Shown here piece by piece: positions 47,201 through 57,600 of a stretch of DNA of 64,000 nt. The position numbers and the translations under genes are program-made. The DNA comes from Petrosia ficiformis (Eukaryota > Porifera > Demospongiae > Haplosclerida > Petrosiidae), in the NCBI GenBank assembly GCA_947044365.1, contig OX345650.1, positions 2,306,673 to 2,370,672 of the forward strand, in the 5' to 3' direction. Within the stretch, counting starts at the first letter, position 1; every line of letters begins with the position of its first letter. The notes beneath the pieces were generated by a model. The model was given only the letters and a program-made list of their open reading frames with translations, had not been told where the DNA came from and did not search any database.

Positions 47201-48532
47201 TAAGCAAATATTATTTCAGACAAGATTTAATTCAACACACAACAAAATTTCAGCTAAAAGCCTTCTGGGGCCCCATAAGCCACCAGAAGCGACCTCAGAG
47301 GCCCTGAATTTTTTTTATTTTAAAATTTAAAAAATTAGTATAATTATATACACAAAAAAGAACAGGAAGGATAAAAATTATTACGGTAAAAAGATTGTTG
47401 GTCATTCCAAACTAAAGTTATGAACATTTTTCTGAGGTGATAGTGAATGTGAATGAACATTAATATAATGAGTTTGCTATAATTATGTTTGTGATATAAT
47501 CAGTACTAGACATGGGTCAATTACAATACAATGTACTACTACTATTACCTTAAAATCAGTATATTACTATTACAATTACTACCTAAGTCAATGTAATATA
47601 ATTATAACTATTACTATTACCTTAAAAATCAGTAGATTACTATTACAATTACAAGTCAGTGTTGCTGTTATGGGATACTATAGTATTGAGGTTTCTTTGA
47701 AATTAATGTTCATGAGTTTCTCAAAAACAGAATCAGTAAGTCTGCATTTTTGTGGCCCAAGCAAGTCTTTTAAATGAACATATTACTTAAGGTCAATTAC
47801 AATTACTATTACCTTGACATTGTATATTACTATTACTAATACTATTACTATTACCTCAGTTTTTAACTATTACTATTACTATTACTACTACTTTTACTAT
47901 TATCTATTACCATATATAGCTGCAGGGTATAAATTTTGTGAAAACTGACAGACCGCGAAAATAATGGTCATGCCCACCACATGTGAGAATTTTTGGTGAA
48001 CACGAAATTATTATCACAAAATAGTTGAATATCGTCATAACATGAAAATTTAGGGCTATACGATACTATTACACCAATGTCTAATAATCACACCCTTCTT
48101 TATGTCCTATCAACCACGTTTTCTTTACCCACATATAATTTCATTGAAATTTCCCTTTCTGATTGGCATATTCTATTTTAGCTTAATGTCACAAGTTGAT
48201 GTATAGGCTTTTACCAGATCCTTCCCCTCAGTTGCAGTGGGATGGTCTGGCTACACTAGACTACACTAAGGATTGGTATATCCCTTTGTCTTTACTATTG
48301 ATGCACTCCAGTCTCCTGACATGCATGTACACAATTTATAAAATCCTAGCACATCAAGAATTATATAATTGTAATAACTAGCTTACCAAGGTGCATAAAA
48401 CTCAACTATAGTGATATCATCCCCTTTTATAACATCATCAAATGTCTCATCTGTTAGTTCAAGAATGACACTTTCCTCTTCTGCACTACAGAAAATCACT
48501 AAAGTACATATTATCCAAACAGCAGTTTTCAT
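40266..48532 (-). CDS. PDIA4: Protein disulfide-isomerase A4 (ERp72) with altered active sites, 614 aa
   Basis: ER-lumen thioredoxin-fold protein. Minus-strand exons: 48532-48387, 45961-45753, 44016-43881, 43060-42852, 42332-41862, 40939-40266; phases agree and the sum is 1845 nt. MKTAVWIICTLVIFCSA is a signal peptide. The order is a0-a-b-b'-a', as in ERp72. Domain a0 has FYAPW-CVFC, a has FFVNE-CLQC, and a' has IPAILECKEA. CGHC is thus replaced twice, and in a' the first cysteine is lost. RPLLVAYYEVDW and DLVFAIANEDDF match the b' region of ERp72 closely. The C terminus KEEL is the ER-retrieval signal that mammalian PDIA4 also has. Introns contain three copies of one MITE family. The start lies 132 bp from the divergent NEK10 start. 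Folding or chaperone function seems likely; normal oxidase/isomerase activity is doubtful. Confidence 0.9.
41415..41510 (+). repeat. 31-bp tandem repeat, three copies
   Basis: Three copies of a unit containing GACAGGAATTTAGCACACAG and AATATCCAAAT in the PDIA4 intron. Confidence 0.85.
42541..42808. mobile_element. MITE family in PDIA4 introns, copy 1
   Basis: Inverted ends TACAGTATATGTCAATAAAG and its complement (TTATTGATATATACTGTA). The interior repeats GTAATTACTGT and TACTGTATAGT. Copies 2 and 3 are at 45528-45736 and 46615-46812. Confidence 0.8.
43312..43618. mobile_element. MITE copy, TAGGGCT termini (relative of 3138-3398)
   Basis: Begins TAGGGCTTAGACGG, with a run of ATCGATTA units near the left end, and ends TTCCCAGCCCTA. 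The interior matches the element at 3138-3398. Confidence 0.6.
44550..45060. other. GC-richer island in PDIA4 intron with a duplicated motif
   Basis: Higher GC than neighbouring intron. GGTACCCTCATCCTAG plus a GATGCTAA block occurs twice (about 44945 and 45005), each followed by GCTAGGGGTACT. GCACGCATGCGCAG near 44586 resembles an NRF1 site. Possibly an old LTR or other insertion; unresolved. Confidence 0.3.
45528..45736. mobile_element. MITE family in PDIA4 introns, copy 2
   Basis: Ends ACAGTATATGGCAATAAAAAG and TTTATTGACATATACTGT are inverted. The interior matches 42541-42808 (CAATTACTGTTAAAACTAC in reverse). The right end lies less than 20 bp from the PDIA4 exon at 45753. Confidence 0.8.
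46615..46812. mobile_element. MITE family in PDIA4 introns, copy 3, one end eroded
   Basis: Left end TACAGTATATGTCAATAAAA. The right end stops at GGTGACTTTTTATTAAATG, so its last bases are lost. Confidence 0.75.
46975..47174. mobile_element. MITE rich in TAACTATAACTAAAAC, reversed copy
   Basis: The minus-strand copy of the family at 13033-13245, ending GTTAACTAAAACAACACT. Confidence 0.65.
47515..47930. repeat. Degenerate ATTACT trinucleotide/hexanucleotide array
   Basis: Interrupted runs of TTACTATTAC and related repeats, similar in style to the GATTAC clusters of the hAT MITE at 22465-22980. No element ends were found. Confidence 0.6.
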
Positions 48533-48664
48533 TTTGAAATTTTTGAGATTTTCGCCCTTTTTCGGTTTGATTCTAATTAATGCGCACCTAATTGTAGCCC
48601 CACCCTGCGCACCTAAAAATAATAAATTATTTAGCTCCACCTTTCTCTCTTAGCTGGTGCTGTA
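48533..48664. promoter_or_regulatory. Bidirectional promoter, PDIA4 and NEK10
   Basis: Only 132 bp separate the two start codons. An 11-bp direct repeat TGCGCACCTAA lies at 48581-48591 and 48606-48616. No TATA box is evident. The shared short promoter is inferred from geometry. Confidence 0.6.
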
Positions 48665-51600
48665 ATGGATAAATTCTTAGCTTTTCAGAAAGACTACAAA
48701 CTCGAAAGAGAATTTAGTCATAATGAACATGCAAGAGAGGTAAGGTCTACATTATAAAACTATAACTTATTATGTTATTTCGCAGGTATTTTCCAGTATC
48801 TTATTGGAATCTTTAACTTCATTGTGGCTGTCTTCTGCAACGGATGAGGTTAAATTAGCTATGCTTTGTTCACTAAGACTATTGCTGAGAGATCAAACTC
48901 TTCTTCAAGAATTAGTAGCAAGCAAGTCTATGGTTATTCTGTGTGAGGTACTATGCTAAGAATAGATGTATTAGTGTGTGGGAATCATACAGTGGGGAAC
49001 GAGACTAGGGCCCTCAAAACTTGAGCCCCCCCCCTCCCCCTAGATTTTAGACCAAATGTATTTAAACTCCTCTTGGCTATGAGCTTTCTGGGGCCCAGAA
49101 GCATTGTGCTTCACGTAATCAATTCCTTTCCCTCCCTAACAAACAATTCTGTATGAAATCCTGAGTATGTTTTGTATATGTGACCGGCTCTGCAAAAACC
49201 AGTTTTATGGATCAAGATTTTAAAATTGATTTTTTTGTCTTACCTGAATATTAAATTAGCTCTAGAATGATATATGATACATCCCAATCACGCAAAAGAC
49301 AAAGCTACAGTGAGCAATTAAACCATTGTAGTCACAAATCCTTCATTTTGAGAAAAACGCTATGAAATCAATTTTTAATCATTAAAAGTAACTTTTTAGA
49401 ATGGCTAGTGAAGCACAAGAGGTCTCTGAGACTTGCTAAAGGTGTCAGAAGACAGATAAGACATCTGTGATGCAAGAAAACAGTGGATCACCCAAGTAAT
49501 TGAGAACTCTCTATTTTCTATCATATCTCCAAATTATATTTTGGTCCATAAGACTGGTTTTCACATATAGTCATATTAATAAATTTATTGTTATAAAAAT
49601 TAATGTTGGTACTATAATTATAAGTTTGATCTTGTTGATATGTCACATTTAGTGCTTATAACTATTGACAATTCTTCAGGAGTTCTGTGATCTAACACGA
49701 AAGTATTTAAATCCAGTGAAACAAGAAGAATCAGAAATATTGTCAAAAATGGTTGCTGAGACAACTAGTAAGTAGATTACATATAATTGTATAATTATAG
49801 TAAATTTATATATAATTATAAATTATACATTATAATAATTATAATACTAGTTTGGAGCATGTTACCATAGCAACAATATTCGTTCTGCCAAAGATAATTA
49901 TGAATGTATTAAATTTAGAACAACGGTGAATGAATTTTTTTTAACTGTAATTAAAATAATTTCGAGTAGATAATGATAATTTTGCAGTTGGTTGTCAACA
50001 GTAGAGTCATGAACCCATAATGATGGAAAGTGGTAGAGTTAGGAACCCATAATGATGGAAAGTGATATAGTTAGGAACCCATAATGATGGAAAGTAATAG
50101 AGTTAGGAATCCATAATGATGGAAAGTGGTAGAGTTAGGAACCCATAATGATGGAAAGTGGTAGAGTTAGGAACCCATAATGATGGAAAGTAATAGAGTT
50201 AGGAATCCATAATGATGGAAACTGATAGAGTTAGGAACCCATAATGATGGAAACTGATAGAGTTAGGAACCCATAATGATGGAAACAATAGTCCCAGTAT
50301 GTATTTATTACTAATATGTTTATTTCATAAATCCTAATTACATGTAGATATATTTCAGAAGATTTCCAATCATTCTTCTTCCCACCATATATTACTACAA
50401 GAAAACTCTCATGAGCAACTAGTTAACTTAATATCCTCTGATAATCGATTGATAGTACATTCTTCACTTACCGCACTTGTCAACCTTTGCAAAACAGTTC
50501 ATGGAAGAGCATCGTTATTAGAATTTAATTCTTTATACATTATCATGGATGTGATTACTAATTATGATATGCAATGCAGACTATTGGCTGGTGATATCTT
50601 TCTCCTTTTGAGTCAGGAATCTGCTTCTCAGCAACAAATGAAGGATTTTGATTTGCTACCAAGCTGTATTTCACTCATTCAGTCATCATCTCAAACTAAA
50701 TGTGTCAAACAGAAAGTTATAAAAGCATTACTAAGACTTCTTGCTGATGAAGAGCTCGTGGAAGAGTTTCGTGTTCATGGAGGGATTCCTGTGGTGGTTA
50801 GGATTGTAAGCCACATCGAACAACTAAATGACATTGATCATATAAATCTTCTTCTCTCTTGTTTGCCATTGCTATGTACCCTTTGTATTCATGATCATTG
50901 TGCTAAGCTTGTAGTTGAGTGTAATGGAGTTTACTTCTTATCTCGTTGTTTACATAGAGAAAAAACCACAGAACAGCAAATACAACTGAACATTCAAGTC
51001 CTTCGGACTCTACGATACCTTTTTAGTCTTGAAAGCAACCGCAGATTATTTAAAAATTTATTCCCAACACATATTTTTGAAGTCTTTATCAACATAGGTC
51101 ATTATGTTCATGATTTGAAAGCTTACACTCACCTTGCATCTCTGTTGGAATCTCTTTCTGCTGAAAAATTTGATGTATTTCATACTAACATTACATCACT
51201 CGATCAAAACAAAGAACCACTATACAACATTGGTGGGTATGCTGTGATGGAACTGCTAGGGACCGGTGCTTATGGGAGTGTTTACAAAGCTATGAAACGT
51301 TCTTCAAAAGGTCTTTTTGCACTGAAGGTAATAAATGTAAATCATCCATGTATTGGAGCAGCAAGGACCCAAAAAGAAAAAGATGAGAAAATTAGAAATA
51401 TCATGAGTGAAGTTGCCATGATCCACGAAAAGTTAATGCATCCAAACATTGTTCATTACTACACATGCTTTCAGGTAATGTAATAATTGTAACATCAATT
51501 TATTTTTAAAATTAAAGAACAAGTAGAGATATATAATAAATAATGTAAATATATATCCCTACCTGTTCTTTCATTTTAAACTTGTTGCTTCCTTTTTTTC

Positions 51601-54600
51601 ATTAATTTTCTATGCAAGCTATGAATCATGTAACACTGTATTTGGAGTTATATGGCATGCCCCAAGAGTATCACGATATTGCCGGCTTTTCAGGTCAACT
51701 TTATTTTCTTCTCCAGGAGAATCAACATCTTTACATTGTAATGAACTTGATAGAAGGAGCTCAACTAAGTGAACACATCACATCTCTCAAAGAAAAGTCT
51801 ATGAAATTTACAGAGGAAAGGCTGTGGTATATTTTTATGCAGGTATGTAGAATACATTGTCTGTTTAGTGTGATTGTTCAGCTTGTAAATATCATTTAGT
51901 TTATCTTGGCACTGCGCTATCTTCATGAAGAAAAAAGAATAATTCATAGAGATCTGAAGCCAGCGAATCTGATGTTAGGAGAAAAGGATAAACTCACTAT
52001 AAGTTAGTTAATGACAAAATTTTATTCATATTGTAATATACTCCTAATACATGTACATTGTGTTGTAATAATTAGTGCTCATTTTTATTAAGCTAACATG
52101 TACATCTATAACTAAAGCAGATTGCATGTCCGATTACCCTTGCTATTAAGTGTAGGTGGAAAGGTATGCTAATCATTTTGTGTGTCTGTGTATTAGCAAA
52201 TGTTCTGGCAAACTAAGAGATTTGGGAGCTTGAAAGAGCCATTTGCAAACCTAAAATTATACAAGGAATAAAATAACGACAGGCTTTATCTAAAATCTTT
52301 TGACTATAAAGTTATGATAATTTGTATATAATTATAACTCACGATTGCTGTTTCCAGACTTTGAGAAAACTTCTGGTGACATTTGGACATATCTAAACAT
52401 GGCTGATCCTGTTTCATGGCTATCGCTAGCAGAGCACTGCATCAAACCAAACACAATTATTGAGGTAGTGGTTGCTACAACATCGAACTAGCTCCAAGCA
52501 TGCCTGCCATGAAAATAACTTTCTAGCTATTTTGTGTTTTATCCTAGAGTTAGGCGATATTGAAAACTAAGTTTTGCGATTATTGCCTAAAGGTGACTTG
52601 CGATTATTGCAATTGCAACCACTCATTAATACTATATATGATAGCAAAAATAGATTCTTTTTTTTTTAGAAGATGACACTTCCGATCCTTGTTTTGAGAC
52701 CATACGTCTCAACATTTAAGTGTGATATAGTGTTTTTCAACTGCATATATAATTGCAGTAGGCAATATTTTGGTATTGCAATAATATTGTCAGACATGTG
52801 ATATGATTATTGCAATGGAATAATATTCCAAAACATGTGATATATTGAATTATTGCCCATCCCTATTTTATCCTTTGTTAATTTGTTTTAGCTGACTTTG
52901 GACTGGCCAAACAGCAGCATGAATTTAGTGTCACAAAATCGGTTGTTGGTACAGTGTCATACTGGTGGTAAGTGTACATATTTGCACTCAATTTCATACT
53001 TACTATTATTACAAAGACAAGGTTTGAATTTTATTTCTTTTATGAATAATTTATAGTCCAGAATTAGTTCAGAATGAACACTATAACAAGAAGGCTGACA
53101 TATGGGCAGCTGGTTGTGTTCTGTATGAGATGGCTACACTCACACCTGCATTTTGGTCAAACAACATGTTGATACTAGCTAAAAAGGTACAAACTCTTTG
53201 TGATATTGAGTTTGCCAAAAGTTGATTCACAATTATTGCAAATAATGCTAGCAAAAATAGGCCCTTTTTAAAGATGAAAATTTTGATCCTTGCTTTGAGA
53301 GCATATGGCTCAAGATTAAGTGTTACAGTATTTCTTAACTCCATTGTAGTAAGACAACATTTTGCCATTTCAATAATATTGGCAATGCGATACAATAATA
53401 TTGCATTATTTACGATAATTATTGCTCAACCCTCACTTTGTATTGAATTCCTTTTCATTTTATAGATTTCAGAAGTGGAGTACAATACTCAACCACTTGA
53501 ATGCTATTCTCAGTTGGTTGGATTAGTGGTTAAGAAGTGTATAACACTTGATCCAAATGAAAGGCCAGATAGTATACAGGTTAACCAATGCAAATATTAT
53601 CACCCATTCTCGTCAAACCATAATTTAGGAAGTTTGATGAGCTTTGAAGTGTAATTTAATGCATAGTTCAAGATCCCACATCAATAATATTATTGTTTTC
53701 AATTTCCCACAGATTGGTAGCTTAATGACTGAATGTATTATGGTACATCTAGACAAAAGAAATATTCATTGTGATGCACTGGAAAGAAAGCTTTCACGAA
53801 CAAAAGAGCAACTCTTGCAGTATGTAGAATGCTATTAATATTTCACTATTATGTATGTAATGTGTATATTTAACTATGTGTGTATATGTGTATGTATGTA
53901 TGTATGTGTGTGTGTATGTACATATGAATGTATGTATAATGTGTATATTTAACTATGTGTGTATATGTGTATGTATACATGTATGTATGTATGTATGTAT
54001 GTATGTATGTATGTATGTATGTATGTATGTATGTACTATGTATGTATGTATGTATGTGTTGTATGTATGTATGTATGTATGTATGTATGTATGTTTGTAT
54101 GTATGTATATATATATGTATGTATGTATGTATGTGCGCAAGCTGTATGTATGTATGTATGTATATACGTATGTATGTATGTATGCATGTATGTATGTATG
54201 TATGTGTGTTTGTATGTAGTAAATGTACTGATATTGTATGTACATTCTATATACATGTACATGTATGTATTATTTTCTATAGAAACCAACAGGCTATAGA
54301 ACAAAAACAAGCCTCACTAAGTTCTAGAATAAAAAGACAACTGACCTATAGTGCTAGTGACAGTCGTCAGTCTATAACAGTTAGTCCTATGTCACCATTA
54401 ATCACTTCCACAACACTGATAACAACCCAGAGTGACAATGATACTGCTCTCTCTAAAGATGAAATTATTGATTCTGTTTTTGACAGCCAAGTAAATATAC
54501 CTCGTAAGTAGATGTTGATTTGTATGAGTTAGATATCTCATTTAGTATGTGGCATTTGCAAGATTAAAAAAAAAACAACAGAAAGAAAAAAACGATAATT

Positions 54601-57600
54601 TATTTTTTGCTATTTGTCAATTTAGCCCAACATTTTGTGTGCAGAGATTTGTAATACACTCTTGACACTTCAGAAATGTTGTATATTGTTAATACATACC
54701 TAACAGATCATATACTGGATACCAGCTCATCTATAGTAGACGGGAGTTTGCTAAGAAACAGCACTGCAGAAATAGAAACACGGAGAAGATCATTTTCTTT
54801 ATCACCAGTACCATCTAAAAGAAGCCCTTCAGGTAAATCACATACTGGTATTGATAGCAATTATAACTGTGTATTAATTAATTAATTAACCCTTAGAGGA
54901 CTGATGTCACATATATGGACATTTGGGAGTGTGTTCCTAGCTTTACAAGCACTCCAAATGTTTGTAATTGGTGTCAGGGATTAGCCCATGAAAATGGCTT
55001 TAAAAGTTTATGGTTTTTCGGCTGCCCTTAGCCCTAAAGAACAAGTATGGGGAATTTTAAAAGTGGGTGTCCCCCGTTAATGGCGATTCAAAGGCGCATC
55101 TCCCTCGCCGCCCACACAATTTGGGGATTCAGTGACCCCACCCACGCAATCTGATGGGTAGTTGAGACATTTCCCTTGCTGTAAAACTTGATATCATGGG
55201 TGTAGCTGGTGCCAACATATAGTGGGGTGATTTGTTTGTCCCAGTTGCAGTCAAAAGCGGGAGAACACTGCATTTGAATTAGTCCTACAAAGCGCTTGGG
55301 GACTTTCAAGTCCCAGTAAGCAAGTTGATAGAAGTAGTATTCCATGTCGGAAAAGGAGCCACGTTTGGGGTAGAGAAAGTGACCAAAATATATGGAGCAG
55401 AGACGCCAGTGTTAGAAATGGGAAGGATTTTGAAAAACAAGCTCAGTCCTCTAAGGGTTAATTATTAGAAGGGCTGAGAGCCAGAGTGGTCTAACTGCAA
55501 TATAGAATGCTGGAAATTGTTCATAAATTTTACATAAAAATTGATTTTAAATTGGACTATGAAATACGGAATATTTTAGAAATTTCTCTCACATTTTGAG
55601 GGTCTTTTGGTGTTAGCCTGAGTATAGTACTGATTCTCAGCCCTTCAAATTTATTACTATTTATTATTATTATTATACACAACCCATTTACATGTATGTT
55701 GAATGTTTGTGACTAAAATTGATCAGCACTAATGAGAAAACATGACTTATGGAATTATCTATAAATTAAAGTCTGTAACTTTTGTCATAGGATCTTCACT
55801 ACTGAGTATATCTCCGAATCATTTGAAGGAAATTAGTGATCCTATCGGACAAATTTTAAACCAAATTCACAAACTAATCTTTATTTCTCAGGTTAGTGTC
55901 TTAACACAATAATTTTGGTTTACTTCTAATAGTGTTATTTTAGTTAACTATAACTAAAACCCCTTTAGTAAGCTATTGTGACTTTATTAAACTATAACTA
56001 AATTACAAGTCTACTGTAATAACTATAACTAAAACCCCTTTAGTAAGCCATTGTGACTTTAGTTTAATTAAACTATAACTAAATTACAAGTCCATAAGCA
56101 CACTTACTATAATGTAACACTGTATACCATCATAATTACTATTTCTATTGTTATGTAATATGTATTGGGTAGATGACTGCTCATGAAATTTGTTAAATGA
56201 GTGTCATGAATTTATGACACACCAACAAATATAAACTCATGATATTAGTATTAATTTCATCTGAGTGATTAGGTCATAATTACTTGTCCAAAAGATTAAA
56301 GGTAGTTTAATTATTGCTGATCATGTGACCTGTGGCCAATCAGAGTGCAGATAATGTGTCACATGATTGACCATTAAATCACTTATTGCACACTTTTGTG
56401 TGCAATAAGTAGTTATTGCACTCTTTGACTGCTCCAACAACAGTGGTAGTTCACCAGATCATCAATAAATCACTTAGAACACACTTGACAGTGCATTGTG
56501 TGTTTCAATGTAGTGCTTGGGCAGTCAATAAAGGCCTCGTTTACATAACGCACTCACCTTCAGCTCGTGCATTATGTAAACTCAACCTTTATTGACCCGC
56601 CCTTGTGCTACATTAAAACATGTAATCACAGTAAAGTGTGTTCTAACTATTACTTATGTACTACTTTCATTTCTATAGCTTCCTCCAAGTTCCATATCAA
56701 GTGCAAGTTATCTTATTGTCATGCAGTACAAAAAAGCTCTGTTTGCAGATAGTCAGCAATCTTTAAGATTTAAATCAGAAATTCAAAAAGTATGTACTAA
56801 TTATAATTGAAGGGCTGCAAGCCAGAGTGTTCAAACTCATAAACAGTACTATACCTTGGTCAACACAAATACCCTCACTTAAAATGTGTTTTATTAGGAG
56901 CAGAAACCAATTAAGAAATTTCTTATTTCATAAGAATCATAACCAATTTTTAAATCATTTTTGTGCAATATGGACAATTTCCAGTAGTTTCCAGTATAAC
57001 TCCCCCTGGATCTGAACCTTTCAATCATACAGTCAGTATTCATTGCTAAAGATGAAGGATATAGTTCAGTATATCAAACACAAATCTGAAGGCAGCACTA
57101 AACTGTACTAACAAATTACATTGACACACCTTTGTGGTCTATACCTTATAGTTGTACCACGTCAAACCTAATTCTTTTACCTGATAATATGGTTTCATTT
57201 ATCTGGAGGAGCACATTTTCCTCTACCTTGGAATCTTAATGTACATGCCTTGGTAGATCAGTTGGTAAGAACATCTGTCCAGAGTGCAGTTTCGTGGATT
57301 CAAATCCCACCTGAGGCAACTCATTTTTCATTTTTTCATTGCCTCAGATGTCTGTCTTTATTTATTAATTTCTTTCCATCTCAAGTTATCATGTATATAC
57401 ATACAATTATTAACCATTATACTATTTCCTCTTCTGTGTATCTACGTAATATTGTAATTATATGTAGGGTTGGGTGATATTTAAAATTAAGTTTTGCGAT
57501 TATTGCCTAAAGGTGACTTGAGGTTATTGCAATTTGAAACTACTCATTGATACTCTATGTTAGCAAAACTAGACTCATTTTTTAAAAGATGACACATGTA

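Noticed and set aside
51612..51716. Upstream extension of the NEK10 exon at 51717
   Set aside because: The kinase match ENQHLYIVMNL begins at the CTCCAG acceptor; the extension is absent from the family.
52355..52470. Possible exon after TTTCCAG encoding DFEKTSGDIWTYLNMADP
   Set aside because: Including it would break the NEK10 phase between 52002 and 52892 and separate the DFG motif from the catalytic loop; it is intronic.
53870..54511. Overlapping open frames of up to 211 codons on both strands
   Set aside because: They are translations of a TATG microsatellite; only the part from 54283 is a real NEK10 exon.
55088..55345. 85-codon minus-strand frame inside the piggyBac-type element
   Set aside because: No transposase motif; too short; likely chance.
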